Shown here piece by piece: positions 35,029 through 44,871 of a stretch of 64,000 bases of DNA. The notes beneath the pieces were generated by a model, which did no database searches, had not been told where the DNA came from, and was given only the letters and a program-made list of their open reading frames with translations. A program made the translations under genes and the position numbers. This stretch comes from an uncultured Clostridium sp. (GTDB lineage: Bacteria; Bacillota; Clostridia; Lachnospirales; Lachnospiraceae): assembly GCA_947178445.1 (NCBI GenBank), contig CAMWYJ010000006.1, forward strand, positions 35,721 to 99,720. The letters are read 5' to 3'. The first letter of the stretch is position 1. Each line of letters begins with the position of its first letter.

Positions 35029-36341
35029 ACATTACATTTATTCGGCTCAATATGTTTGAGAATATCAGCTCCGATGCGATGAAACCGCTTCTGTTTGGAA
35101 TTATAAAGAGCCTGACGCCGGCGGAATATGAAATAGATTTCATCGATGAGCGCACGGAAAGACTTCCTGACAAGATAAGCTCAGATATTATTGCTTTTTC
35201 GGTGGAGACCTTTACCGCAAAGCGGGCCTACATACTGGCAAAAAAATATAAAACAGACAGTAATATCATTGTTATGGGGGGATTTCATGCCTGTGTAATG
35301 CCAGACGAAATACTGGAATACGCAGACTCTGTTATTATCGGAGATGCGGAGGGGACATGGGAAAGGTTCCTTGCGGATTGTGCGATGGGTTCTCCTAAGC
35401 GCAAATATGTCTCGGATGAAAGCATTCCTCTTAGACGTTACCGTGAAGATGCTTCTGTGTATAAACACCGCTACTATGGTATAGGGGTTTATCAGATTTC
35501 GAGAGGCTGTAAGTTTAACTGTGATTTTTGCTCTATTAAGACAATGTATAAATGTGTGCGCAGTAAGACACCGGGGATGATTGTGGAGGAGTTGAAGGCG
35601 GCAAAGGAGAAGATACTCTTTTTTGTGGACGATAATCTTTTTTATGATAAGGAATCAGCGGTTGAGTTGTTTCGGGCGATTGCACCCTTAAAGAAAAAAT
35701 GGGCCTGCCAGATTAGTATGGATGCGGCATCGGATGAGGAGCTGCTAAAGGAAATGAAAAGAGCAGGGTGCTTTCTCGTGCTGATGGGATTTGAGAGTGT
35801 TAATCCGGAGAGTCTCGGAGAGCTACATAAAGCCGCAAATAAGGCAGTGGATTATGATGAGGTGATCAGACGCATATATAGACATGGTCTGTTGATTTAC
35901 GGAACCTTTGTTCTTGGCTGTGACAGTGATGGTATAGATATCTTTGATAGAACATACGAGTTTGCAGTGAGAAACAAAATGGCAGTTACTAATTTTAATC
36001 CGTTAATTCCGATGCCCGGCACAGGTGTTTACAGGCGCATGGAGGAGGAAAACAGACTGCTTTACAAAAAGTGGTGGCTTTCGGATGATTATCATTATGG
36101 AGAAACGGCTTTTCTTCCGAAAGCAATGGCACCGGAGCAATTAAGGGATGGCTGTCTTCGTATACGTACTGATTTTTATTCGATACCCTGTATTTTAAAA
36201 CGGCTGTTTGCGAATCCGGTTAATTTTCTTCCGATGAATTTTTTGATTTTCATTCTGGCAAACTTTATTTCACGAAGAGAGATTCATAGGAAGCAGGGGC
36301 AGCTTTTGGGAGGTATATTAAATGAAACTGACATTGATTAA
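35025..36341 (+). CDS. B12-binding-fold radical SAM protein 2 (subtype B)
   Basis: 438 residues with the same domain order as protein 1. The Rossmann-like domain has GGFHACVMPDE, the cluster motif is Cys162-x3-Cys166-x2-Cys169 (GCKFNCDFC), and FVDDNLF and MGFESVNPESL follow in the barrel. The C-terminal domain has KKWWLSDDYHYGETAF, the subtype B signature, and ends in a basic, partly hydrophobic stretch. Start is TTG at 35025, overlapping the stop of gene 1 by 4 bases, with AAGGTGG upstream. Translational coupling suggests the two proteins are made together. Confidence 0.9.
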   Translation: MNITFIRLNMFENISSDAMKPLLFGIIKSLTPAEYEIDFIDERTERLPDKISSDIIAFSVETFTAKRAYILAKKYKTDSNIIVMGGFHACVMPDEILEYADSVIIGDAEGTWERFLADCAMGSPKRKYVSDESIPLRRYREDASVYKHRYYGIGVYQISRGCKFNCDFCSIKTMYKCVRSKTPGMIVEELKAAKEKILFFVDDNLFYDKESAVELFRAIAPLKKKWACQISMDAASDEELLKEMKRAGCFLVLMGFESVNPESLGELHKAANKAVDYDEVIRRIYRHGLLIYGTFVLGCDSDGIDIFDRTYEFAVRNKMAVTNFNPLIPMPGTGVYRRMEEENRLLYKKWWLSDDYHYGETAFLPKAMAPEQLRDGCLRIRTDFYSIPCILKRLFANPVNFLPMNFLIFILANFISRREIHRKQGQLLGGILNETDID

Positions 36342-37680
36342 ACCCAATATCGGGAGGAGGGAGCACAGTCTTTATGTAGATGAGGCAAGAATGGAGCCCC
36401 TGCAGCTTGGCATACTTGCGGCACTGACTCCCAAAGATATAGATGTGGTGATGTATGATGACCGTATGGAGTCAATTCCCTACGATGAGCCGACAGACAT
36501 AGTAGCGATAACAGTGGAGACCTTTACAGCGAGAAGAGCCTATGAGATTAGTGCGGAATTTCGCAAAAGAGGGGTAAAAACTGTTATGGGAGGAATGCAT
36601 GCAAAGCTTATTCCCGAGGAGGTACAGGAGCATTGTGATTGTGTGATTGTGGGTGATGCAGAGCCTGTATGGGAGGAGATGCTTACCGATTTTAAGGAGG
36701 GTAAGCTCAAACGGCGATATGATGTGTTACAGCCACAGTGCCCACAGCTTAATGTCATCACACGACGGGATATTTTTGAGGGAAAAGGATATCTGCCCAT
36801 AACACTGCTGCAGTTTTCCAGGGGCTGCAGCCATAAGTGCAGCTTTTGTGCTTCATCGGTATACTTTCAGGCGAGGCATTATTGCCGACCTGTTGAAGAG
36901 GTGATTAAGGAAATAAAATCCCAGAAGAGAAAGCTGTTATTTTTTGTGGATGACAACATTGTGTGTAACAGAGAAAAGGCGAAGGAGCTTTTTCGTGCAC
37001 TGATACCGCTTAAAATACACTGGGTCAGTCAGGGAAGTATAGATATGCTAAATGACAGTGAGCTTATGGAGCTTATGGTAAAAAGCGGCTGTCTGGGCTT
37101 GGTAATCGGTTTTGAATCCATTTCTGCCGAGTGTATTTCGCAGATGAATAAAGGAACGAATCAAAAAGGTTCGGAAGGGCTTTACAAAGCGGAGATTGAG
37201 CAGCTGCGCAAGTGGGGGCTTCAGACCTGGGCAGCATTTACGGTGGGACATGACGGTGACACGGTAGAATCGATTAGAGCTACATGTGACTTTGCAATTA
37301 AAAACAAATTTACCTTTGCCGCCTATAATATTCTTATGCCATATCCTAACACACCGCTCTATGAAAAGCTGGAGAGGGAAGGACGCCTTCTGTATGATGG
37401 GAAGTGGTGGCTGCATGAGGATTACCGGTTTAACTATGCCAGCATTGTTCCTAAAAATATGACGGCTAAGGAGCTTACGGAGGTTTCCTTTGACTGCCGG
37501 AAACGGTTTAATAGTCCGATGTCGATTGTGAAGCGGGCTTTGGAGCCAAGAACAAATATGCGTACACCGTACAGATTCTTAACCTACTTAATTTACAATC
37601 CCTTGTTCAGAAAAGAGGTTTTCAAAAAGCAGGGGATGCGGTTTGGTCTGGAATCAGGCATGCAGGATAAGGAGGAATAG
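36322..37680 (+). CDS. B12-binding-fold radical SAM protein 3 (subtype B)
   Basis: 452 residues. Rossmann-like domain with GGMHAKLIPEE, cluster motif Cys169-x3-Cys173-x2-Cys176 (GCSHKCSFC), FVDDNIV, IGFESISAECI, and the C-terminal GKWWLHEDYRFNYASI signature. It overlaps gene 2 by 20 bases, with GGGAGG before its ATG. It is the best aligned relative of gene 5, whose premature TAG falls opposite Tyr157 here. No cobalamin DxHxxG motif is present. Reaction unknown. Confidence 0.9.
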   Translation: MKLTLIKPNIGRREHSLYVDEARMEPLQLGILAALTPKDIDVVMYDDRMESIPYDEPTDIVAITVETFTARRAYEISAEFRKRGVKTVMGGMHAKLIPEEVQEHCDCVIVGDAEPVWEEMLTDFKEGKLKRRYDVLQPQCPQLNVITRRDIFEGKGYLPITLLQFSRGCSHKCSFCASSVYFQARHYCRPVEEVIKEIKSQKRKLLFFVDDNIVCNREKAKELFRALIPLKIHWVSQGSIDMLNDSELMELMVKSGCLGLVIGFESISAECISQMNKGTNQKGSEGLYKAEIEQLRKWGLQTWAAFTVGHDGDTVESIRATCDFAIKNKFTFAAYNILMPYPNTPLYEKLEREGRLLYDGKWWLHEDYRFNYASIVPKNMTAKELTEVSFDCRKRFNSPMSIVKRALEPRTNMRTPYRFLTYLIYNPLFRKEVFKKQGMRFGLESGMQDKEE

Positions 37681-37683
37681 AGG

Positions 37684-38382
37684 ATGCTTAGGGGAATGGT
37701 TAAGCCTATTGGTGAGTATACTTGGCAGGAGATAGGAGCTATGTACTCGCTTATGGCAGAGTTCTATGATAATACAGATGAGACCGTTTTCAAGCGTGAT
37801 TTCTTTGATAAAGATTACTGCCTTGCACTGTATCACGAGACAGACGGACTTGTGGGATTTACTACCCAGAAAATAATGGAGGTAGAGATAGAGGGGAAGA
37901 CGGTACACGGGATTTTTTCGGGGGATACGATTATACATAAGAAGTACTGGGGTGATATGGAGCTGTTTAAGGTATGGGCAGATTTTTGGTTTGATTACGC
38001 CAAAAGGTATGAGGAGTTTTACTGGTTTCTGATCTGTAAGGGGTATAAGACCTATCGTATGCTGCCTCTTTTCTGGACCGAATTTTATCCGAATTATCAC
38101 AGTGCAACTCCGGCATATGAGCAGAGTATAATTAATGCCTATGCATCACGGATATATCCGAAGGAGTACAACGAGGAAACAGGCGTTGTGGAATATAAGG
38201 GGCAAAAGGACAGTTTAAAGGCCGGTGTTGCAGATATCGGCAGCCGGGAAATGAAGAACAGGGATATTGCATTTTTCTGCAGTGCAAACCCAGGATATGT
38301 TATGGGAAATGACCTTGCATGTCTGGCAAAAATAGATAAGGGTATGCTGAAGAAGCGTGCGGCGGGGATTCTTTTTAAATGA
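37684..38382 (+). CDS. GNAT-fold N-acyltransferase-like protein
   Basis: 232-residue soluble protein. The central part (GLVGFTTQKIMEVEI, then HGIFSGDTIIHKKYWG) follows the beta-strand, acyl-CoA-binding loop and helix order of GNAT acetyltransferases, but the R/QxxGxG/A loop is not clear, so activity is uncertain. The ATG is 3 bases after gene 3 with AAGGAGG upstream, and its stop overlaps the GH3 start (ATGA). The tight coupling with a GH3 enzyme suggests it modifies, or supplies the acceptor for, the same product. A non-enzymatic role is possible. Confidence 0.65.
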   Translation: MLRGMVKPIGEYTWQEIGAMYSLMAEFYDNTDETVFKRDFFDKDYCLALYHETDGLVGFTTQKIMEVEIEGKTVHGIFSGDTIIHKKYWGDMELFKVWADFWFDYAKRYEEFYWFLICKGYKTYRMLPLFWTEFYPNYHSATPAYEQSIINAYASRIYPKEYNEETGVVEYKGQKDSLKAGVADIGSREMKNRDIAFFCSANPGYVMGNDLACLAKIDKGMLKKRAAGILFK

Positions 38383-39920
38383 GTATTGAGTGTAAATGGT
38401 TAAACGGAATATGCCGGCTTTTGTATTGGGGGCAGTATAGAAGATTTGTTGCACCGTGCAGTGTTGAAGCCGTACAGACAGACTATCTGTTAAAGCTGTT
38501 AAGAAGAAACAGGGATACGGTTTACGGTAGGAAATATGGCTTTCGGGATATTAAGACATATGAGGATTTTGCGCAAAGAGTGCCTCTTACCTCCTATGAA
38601 GATTATGAACCATATATTGATGCGGCAGCAAAGGGCGAAAAGCATGTGCTGACTTCAGAGAAGATTATGCTGTTTGAGCTTACCAGCGGTTCCTCCGGTG
38701 GAAAGAAGAGGATACCGTATACGAGGTCATTAAAGAGGGAATTTCAGAAAGGGATAAAGCCGTGGCTTTTTGATTTGTATACGAATGTGAAAGGGGTTGA
38801 CAGCGGTAAGAGCTACTGGTCGATTACACCTGTGACAACAAAAAGAAGTTATACAGAGGCAGGAATTCCTGTTGGCTTTGAAGAGGATGCCGAGTATTTT
38901 GGGTTTATCGAACAGGGAATCATGCGGAAGATATTTGCAGTGGATGGCAGTGTGAAATTCTCACGGGATATGGCTGATTTTTATCGAAAGACAGTGCGTC
39001 AGCTTTTGCAATGTAGGGAACTTACCCTGATTTCGGTGTGGAATCCTACCTTTTTGACAATACTCTGTGATTTTATTGGTGAGAATGCATTAGAATTTGC
39101 AAAACTCTTTCCGGAGAACGATAGAGAGTCTTTTCTTCAGGCTGCGCAGATGAGGCAGTTTGACAGGATATTTCCTGACCTCAAAATCATAAGCTGCTGG
39201 GCTGATGGCAGTGCAGCGGATTATATTGCCGAGGTGGAACAGCGGTTTCCGGGAGTTTATATTCAGCCTAAGGGGCTGCTTGCCACGGAATGCTTCATTT
39301 CCCTTCCAATGACAGGTGAACAGGGAAGCAGGCTCAGCATTTATTCCCATTTCTTTGAATTTCGCCGGCTGTCCGACGGAAGGATTGTGACTGCCGGTGA
39401 CTTATCAACGGGGGAATATGAGGTTATTGTTACTACTGGCGGGGGGTTCTACCGCTACTGTATTGGAGATATAATTGAGGTGTTGGAGGTTTATTCGGAT
39501 AGACCGCCAAGGATTCGATTCCTGCACCGGAAGGGTATTTCTTCGGATCTCTTCGGGGAAAAGCTGACAGAGGAATTTGTCAGGAATGTATGTGTAAAGC
39601 TGGGGATTGCTGAGAGCTTTTGTCTTCTTGCTCCGGAAGGCAGACATTACTGTTTATATACAACGGCTTTTGGTGTTACCGGCGATATGCTGGATAAAGC
39701 GTTAAGTGAAGGTTATCACTATGATTACTGCCGCAAACTTGGACAGCTGGACAAAGCCTTAGTGATAAGGGTGGGAGGTAATCCGCAAAAAGAGTATATT
39801 ACCAGACTTTCCGAGGAGGGAATGAGGGTAGGAGATATAAAGCCTGCTTATTTGAGCCGCAAAAGCGGATGGCAGCATTACTTTGAAATTGTGGAAGAAA
39901 GGAAAGGGAAAAATGATTAA
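38379..39920 (+). CDS. GH3-family acyl-adenylating amidosynthetase
   Basis: 513 residues. GH3 enzymes activate a carboxylic acid with ATP and transfer it to an amine, usually an amino acid; they are best known from plant hormone conjugation, and bacterial members are mostly uncharacterised. The ATP motif TSGSSGGKK is at residues 102-110. The TTGGGFYRYCIGD segment that contributes to the adenylate pocket and the C-terminal GNPQKEYITRLS region typical of GH3 are present. It overlaps the GNAT-like gene by 4 bases and the next radical SAM gene by 8 bases. In this cluster it probably forms an amide with an acid made or modified by the radical SAM enzymes. Confidence 0.9.
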   Translation: MSIECKWLNGICRLLYWGQYRRFVAPCSVEAVQTDYLLKLLRRNRDTVYGRKYGFRDIKTYEDFAQRVPLTSYEDYEPYIDAAAKGEKHVLTSEKIMLFELTSGSSGGKKRIPYTRSLKREFQKGIKPWLFDLYTNVKGVDSGKSYWSITPVTTKRSYTEAGIPVGFEEDAEYFGFIEQGIMRKIFAVDGSVKFSRDMADFYRKTVRQLLQCRELTLISVWNPTFLTILCDFIGENALEFAKLFPENDRESFLQAAQMRQFDRIFPDLKIISCWADGSAADYIAEVEQRFPGVYIQPKGLLATECFISLPMTGEQGSRLSIYSHFFEFRRLSDGRIVTAGDLSTGEYEVIVTTGGGFYRYCIGDIIEVLEVYSDRPPRIRFLHRKGISSDLFGEKLTEEFVRNVCVKLGIAESFCLLAPEGRHYCLYTTAFGVTGDMLDKALSEGYHYDYCRKLGQLDKALVIRVGGNPQKEYITRLSEEGMRVGDIKPAYLSRKSGWQHYFEIVEERKGKND

Positions 39921-41247
39921 ACTTGCATTGCTTGCCCCGGCGGGGGCCATGCACCGATATTCAGGCAGTTTTGGAAAATCTCTGCATTATGCACCGCTCA
40001 CGTTGACTACTCTTGCGGCATTAGTGCCGGAGGATGTAGATGTGGAGGTGAAAATATATGATGAGACTGCAGAGAAGATTCCGTTGGATATCGATGCGGA
40101 GCTTATTGGAATAACCTGTATTACAGGTACTGCACCAAGGTGCTATGCTTATGGGGACTATTTCCGCAAGAAGGGAAAGACTGTTTTTATGGGGGGAGTC
40201 CACCCGTCAATGCTTCCGGACGAGGCCGCACAGCATGCGGATGTGATTTTTACCGGGTTCTCTGAGCAGACCTTTCCGCAGTTTATCTATGATTATTTAA
40301 GGGGAGATTTTCGAAAGCTTTATCAGCAGAATGATGATTTTACGATTGAGGGCAGACCGATTCCGAGACGTGAGCTGTTAAACGCGAAGCGATATATTAC
40401 GACGAAGACAGTGGAGGCGATCAGGGGATGCTGTCACACCTGCAGTTTTTGCGCATATCCTGCTGCATTTGGGAAAACGGTATACAAACGTCCGGTGAAG
40501 GAGGTGGTTGCGGAAATCGAGGCTTTGAATACAAAGCACGTTACATTTCCGGATGTAAATCTGATTACTGACCGGGCATATGCGATTGAATTGTTCACTG
40601 CGTTGATTCCGCTAAAAATCATCTGGCTGGGACTTGTTACATCTTCTGTCGGAATTGATGATGAACTGATGGAGGTATTTAGAAAGAGTGGCTGCCGGGG
40701 GCTTCTCATCGGATTTGAGTCGATAACGCAGGAGTCACAGCAGTATATCCATAAGGGGGTAAACCGGGTTGACAGCTATGTGGCTCTTATGGAGAAGCTT
40801 CATGATAACGGAATTCTTGTACAGGGCTGCTTTGCTTTTGGAGGAGATGAGGAGGACGAGAGTGTATTTGACCGCACAGTGGAAATGATTATCAAGGCAA
40901 AGATTGATTTACCGAGATTTTCTATCCTTACACCATTTCCGAAAACCCAGTATTATATGCAGTTGGAAAAGGAAGGCAGAATCATTGAGCGCAATTGGGC
41001 AATGTATGATGTACAGCACTGTGTTTTTTCTCCGAGGAAGATGACGAAGGAGCAGCTTGAGGAGGGGACTGACCGTGCATGGAGGTCTGCTTATTCCACT
41101 GGCAATATTATGAAAAGACTGGCACCTTTTGTACACAGCCCGTGGTTATCCCTGCCGCTTAACATGGGTTATAAGGGCTATGCGGATAAATGGAGTAAAT
41201 TTACCAAAGAGGTTATGTGCGATAATTCGGATATACCGGTGCTATAG
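39913..41247 (+). CDS. B12-binding-fold radical SAM protein 4 (subtype A)
   Basis: 444 residues. Rossmann-like domain with GGVHPSMLPDE, cluster motif Cys173-x3-Cys177-x2-Cys180 (RGCCHTCSFC), then IGFESITQESQ. The C-terminal domain has WAMYDVQHCVFSPRKM and HSPW motifs, shared with protein 1 and unlike the WWL proteins 2, 3 and 5. Start ATG 39913 overlaps the GH3 stop; an upstream in-frame ATG at 39883 would extend into the GH3 gene. AAAGGGAAA precedes it. Two subtypes being kept suggests two different steps of one pathway. Confidence 0.9.
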   Translation: MIKLALLAPAGAMHRYSGSFGKSLHYAPLTLTTLAALVPEDVDVEVKIYDETAEKIPLDIDAELIGITCITGTAPRCYAYGDYFRKKGKTVFMGGVHPSMLPDEAAQHADVIFTGFSEQTFPQFIYDYLRGDFRKLYQQNDDFTIEGRPIPRRELLNAKRYITTKTVEAIRGCCHTCSFCAYPAAFGKTVYKRPVKEVVAEIEALNTKHVTFPDVNLITDRAYAIELFTALIPLKIIWLGLVTSSVGIDDELMEVFRKSGCRGLLIGFESITQESQQYIHKGVNRVDSYVALMEKLHDNGILVQGCFAFGGDEEDESVFDRTVEMIIKAKIDLPRFSILTPFPKTQYYMQLEKEGRIIERNWAMYDVQHCVFSPRKMTKEQLEEGTDRAWRSAYSTGNIMKRLAPFVHSPWLSLPLNMGYKGYADKWSKFTKEVMCDNSDIPVL

Positions 41248-41256
41248 AGGAGACGG

Positions 41257-42591
41257 ATGATGAAGATAACGTTTATTCTTCCTGCAATCGGAAAAAAGCA
41301 GGGACAAAAATATATAGGTACATGGAAGATGGAGCCGCTTACCATTGCAGTGCTGAAGGCGCTGACACCTGCTGACATAGAAACGGAGCTGTTTGATGAT
41401 AGAATAGAGCTTATTGATTATAACACGGAGACGGACCTTGTATGTATTACCGTTGAAACCTATACGGCAAAGAGGAGCTATAGGATTGCCGAAAAATTTA
41501 GAGAGCGAGGTATACCGGTGGTGATGGGCGGCTACCATGTCACTCTTTGCCCGGAAGAGGCTGCCGTGTATAGCGACAGTATTATTGTGGGAAATGCGGA
41601 GACCGTGTGGGCTGGTATGCTTGAAGATTGTAAAAAAGGTTCGCTGAAGAAAAAATATCTTGGCGATGTTGGTGAATATGAGGTCTCGCAGGACAGAAGT
41701 ATTTGTACCGGTAAGAAATAGCTGCCGGTATCTCTGGTAGAGACAGGAAGGGGCTGCTGTCATAGCTGTGAATTTTGCTCCATTTCCCAATTTTACTGCA
41801 GCAGATATTATTGCCGTGAACATTCCCTGATTATCGAGGATATCAAAAGGTCTGCATATAAATATACCTTTCTTGTGGACGATAATCTGGTCGCTGACCA
41901 TAGAAATGCAATGAGCCTCTTTGAGGAGATTACCCCATTGAACATTAAGTGGGCGGGGCAGGGAACCCTTTCCATGGCAAGGGATGAAAAGCTGCTAAGA
42001 GCAATGAAGAAAAGCGGCTGTGAGATTATTCTGATTGGGTTTGAGAGCTTGAATAAGGATAATCTCAAACAGATGAACAAGTCCTTTAATCTGGCTGCTG
42101 GAGAGAGAGATGAGCTGGTAAAGCGTATCCATGATGCAGGAATAGGGATTTATGCCACCTTTGTATTCGGGTATGATAACGATGACGAGCGGACGGTAAG
42201 TGATGCAGTGGAGTTTGCAAAGAAGCATAATTTCTATACGGCAGCCTTTAATCATCTTCTGCCGTTTCCAAATACAGCACTGTATCACAGACTGAAGGAG
42301 GATAATCGCCTTATCTATGATAAATGGTGGCTGGCGGACGGATATAACTATGGGGAGCTGGCATTTAATCCCAAGCAGATATCCGCTGAGAAGATGAGCA
42401 GATTATGCAGGGATGCAAGAAAGGAGTTTTCTTCCCCAAAAACCGTGCTGAGCAGAGGATTTGCCTCTCTTGGAAGGACTAGCCCGCTTATGTGGGGGTT
42501 GTTCTGGGGAATGAATTTGCGGCTGGGTGAAGAAATAGACCAGAAAATGAATGTTCCGATAGGAGAGAATCTTGATGAATTTCCAAAATGA
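41257..42591 (+). pseudogene. B12-binding-fold radical SAM gene 5, interrupted by one in-frame TAG
   Basis: The frame encodes a complete member of the family (444 codons plus stop) except for a TAG at 41719-41721, codon 155. Before it lies the Rossmann-like domain with GGYHVTLCPEE; after it, without a frame change, follow LPVSLVETGRGCCHSCEFCS with the cluster Cys167/171/174, FLVDDNLV, IGFESLNKDNL and KWWLADGYNYGELAF (subtype B). In paralogue 3 the aligned codon is Tyr, so a single change TAT/TAC to TAG explains it. The rest shows no decay. It may be a young pseudogene, a strain-level or sequencing error, a read-through site, or two separate polypeptides if translation restarts. TAGAGGAGA precedes the start. 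Confidence 0.85.
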
Positions 42592-43606
42592 CAGGTATAC
42601 GCTGCGATTTGCGGACAGTACCGACAATGACGGTATCAGAAAAATATTTGAGAGTGACAGTTTCAGTGGAGGGATTGGAGTACAGTATCTGCGAAATCCT
42701 TATCCCTATGAATCATTTCTGGCTGATGGTGACGAGAACCGTATTCTGGTTATTGTTGACAACCGGATTAGCCGTATTATTGCTGTGGGCGGTGCGGTTG
42801 TCCGTTACGAATATGTAAATGGGAATAAGGAGAAGTGTGCATATCTCACTGGGTTAAAAATCCATCCGGATTATCGCAGGAAAATTTCTTTTATCCCAAG
42901 AGCATATGCGTTTTTACATGAGAGTATTTCGGATTGCTATTGCTGCTACACCACTATTCTGGATGACAACCAGGCGGCAATCGCATTGCTGGAAAAAGGG
43001 CATAGAAATATGCCATTATATAGATATCTGGGGCATTATACCACTTACTGCTTTCATGGTGGGAAAAAGATAATTCCGTTAGAATGTAATCATACGGAAG
43101 GATTTGACAGACTGATGGAAACACATTTTTCTGCGCAGAGTCTTACACCTTTGGATTATGGCTGTAAGGGGTTTGGCAAAACGACATTTTATTGTATTCG
43201 TCAGGAGAATGAAATTATTGCCTGCTGTTTTGTAGGAAACCAGCAGGAATATAAACAGTATAAAATGTGTTCCTATGGTGGAATTTATAAAGTGTTGTCT
43301 AAAATCCCTACAAGGCTTTTTGGGTATCCGGGTTTTCCTGAGCCTGACAGTATAGTAAACCATGGGGTTATAGCGTATCTTTATGTCAAGGATAATGACA
43401 GCAGACTTTGTTCGGATTTTCTTCGCTCTGTTGCAGCGGAAACGGAGTTTGATTTTTTGATATGGGGAGGCTTTGAAAACAATCCACTGTGTGCTGCCTT
43501 AGACCGGATGAAGACAATCCACTATGGCAGCAGATTATATTCGGTGGAATGGGAGGATTCTTCAGAGATATCCGGAGTGATAGGTATGGAGGCGGCATTA
43601 CTCTGA
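42575..43606 (+). CDS. GNAT-family acyltransferase, probable tandem GNAT
   Basis: 343-residue soluble protein. The N-terminal half has a recognisable GNAT core: [13 protein letters not shown] as the acyl-CoA loop, followed by an [14 protein letters not shown] helix. The second half looks like a degenerate GNAT fold. AGGAGA lies 8 bases before the ATG at 42575, and the start overlaps the end of radical SAM gene 5 by 17 bases. Last gene of the cluster; it ends 9 bases inside the convergent macro-domain gene. Likely transfers an acyl group to an amine or hydroxyl of the cluster product, by inference from context. Confidence 0.78.
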   Translation: MNFQNDRYTLRFADSTDNDGIRKIFESDSFSGGIGVQYLRNPYPYESFLADGDENRILVIVDNRISRIIAVGGAVVRYEYVNGNKEKCAYLTGLKIHPDYRRKISFIPRAYAFLHESISDCYCCYTTILDDNQAAIALLEKGHRNMPLYRYLGHYTTYCFHGGKKIIPLECNHTEGFDRLMETHFSAQSLTPLDYGCKGFGKTTFYCIRQENEIIACCFVGNQQEYKQYKMCSYGGIYKVLSKIPTRLFGYPGFPEPDSIVNHGVIAYLYVKDNDSRLCSDFLRSVAAETEFDFLIWGGFENNPLCAALDRMKTIHYGSRLYSVEWEDSSEISGVIGMEAALL

Positions 43607-44542
43607 TTTCATATAAGGGGGTGTCATAGTTGACGAATCAGGATATTTTATGTCATACATCTCCATCGTCTCCCGATTTCTATACTCGTGCTTCTCATAA
43701 TAACCAATTAACTTGTCACCATCTCTTAGTGCAACCATGTAGACATCTTTGTTCTCCTTCTCGTTATGATACGTATAGACTATATTGTTTTCTTTTGAAG
43801 CCGAAAACCACCGGACAATCTGTTCAATCTTCTCTCCGGATTCCCGGTTATGGCAGGCGAGAAGGCTTTTTCCAATCAGCCCGTCTCCACCCCGTTTTTC
43901 ATAACGCTTAACCGCTGATGGGTTCATATAGATAATCTCATGCTGGAGATTGCATATCACAACTGCGCTTGTATCCTGATCGATAATGCTTTTATAAAAA
44001 GGTGCTTTTGGGTCGGCAGGTTCCGTTTGTTGTTCATAAAAACAGACCGCTTTCTGATATGCAGCTTCTGTTTTTTCATCAAACAGCACCCACATAACGA
44101 GATCAAAAGCTCCCGGATTTTCCTTTAAAAATGCATGTACTGTACGGACTGCAAGCTTAGCCGCCCTTTCCACAGGAAAAGAGTAAATACCAGTAGATAT
44201 TGACGGAAAAGCAAGACTTTTGATATTATGTTCCAGTGCTAATTTAAGAGAATTTCTATAGCAGTCTGCCAGCAATTCATCTTCATTGTGATTTCCTCCA
44301 TTCCATACCGGTCCCACAGTGTGAATAATATATTTACAGGGAAGCTTATATGCCTTTGTAAGCTTCGCACAGCCGGTCTTACATCCACCTAGCAGGCGGC
44401 ACTCGGAAAGAAGTTCCGGTCCAGCAGCTCTGTGAATTGCACCATCCACACCGCCTCCTCCAAGCAGGCTGCTGTTTGCCGCATTCACAATAGCATCTAC
44501 ATTGTCAATTTTTGTAATATCACCTTTTATTAATCTTATCAT
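43598..44542 (-). CDS. Macro-domain protein fused to a PAS-like domain
   Basis: 314 residues. The first about 175 form a macro domain of the YmdB/Af1521 type: [32 protein letters not shown] and [12 protein letters not shown] are the ADP-ribose-binding loops, so it should bind or hydrolyse ADP-ribose or its esters. After a short linker, residues about 188-285 resemble a PAS domain ([19 protein letters not shown], then [12 protein letters not shown]). Such a fusion could link ADP-ribose metabolism to a redox or ligand sensor. Start ATG 44542 follows GGGGAG; the longer in-frame ATG at 44557 lacks a ribosome site. Convergent with the radical SAM cluster, overlapping it by 9 bases. Confidence 0.85.
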   Translation of the reverse strand: MIRLIKGDITKIDNVDAIVNAANSSLLGGGGVDGAIHRAAGPELLSECRLLGGCKTGCAKLTKAYKLPCKYIIHTVGPVWNGGNHNEDELLADCYRNSLKLALEHNIKSLAFPSISTGIYSFPVERAAKLAVRTVHAFLKENPGAFDLVMWVLFDEKTEAAYQKAVCFYEQQTEPADPKAPFYKSIIDQDTSAVVICNLQHEIIYMNPSAVKRYEKRGGDGLIGKSLLACHNRESGEKIEQIVRWFSASKENNIVYTYHNEKENKDVYMVALRDGDKLIGYYEKHEYRNRETMEMYDIKYPDSSTMTPPYMKSE

Positions 44543-44573
44543 GTTCGCACTCCCCATGAGGATATTATTTTAA

Positions 44574-44678
44574 TCAAATTTCTTTGTTACGGCACCAATG
44601 CTGACAGTTGCGCTGCTTCCCTTTTTAATCTATCTGTTCCTTACAGTTTTACACAGGAAAGAGCTTGCTGTGCCATAG
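44574..44678 (+). other. Possible relic of a membrane-protein C-terminus in the 44.5-45.1 kb gap
   Basis: A short open stretch without a start reads FFVTAPMLTVALLPFLIYLF and ends with a charged HRKELAVP tail before TAG, resembling the last helix of a permease. No upstream coding remains, so it may be a gene remnant or chance. The rest of 44543-44871 shows nothing else I can assign. Confidence 0.2.
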
Positions 44679-44871
44679 AAATTATAGTCATAATAAATTA
44701 TTTCGTTGGAAAAAGCAACCATTTTTTATGATTGCACGCAGTTTCACAATTGTTTAATAAACTTGCGTTTTACAGGGTTGTATTTTATAATAGGAAAATG
44801 GGAAAGATTAATAAAGACGAACAAAATTCACTATTTTGAGAACAGTGTTTTGCTCTTGACTATAAAAACTA

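Noticed and set aside
41719..41721. UAG as a pyrrolysine codon in radical SAM gene 5
   Set aside because: The paralogue has Tyr at this position and no PylS, tRNA-Pyl or methylamine methyltransferase gene is visible; a point mutation is simpler.
41242..41901. Minus-strand frame of 219 codons across radical SAM gene 5
   Set aside because: It is antisense to a clear family member on both sides of the TAG; its openness comes from codon bias.
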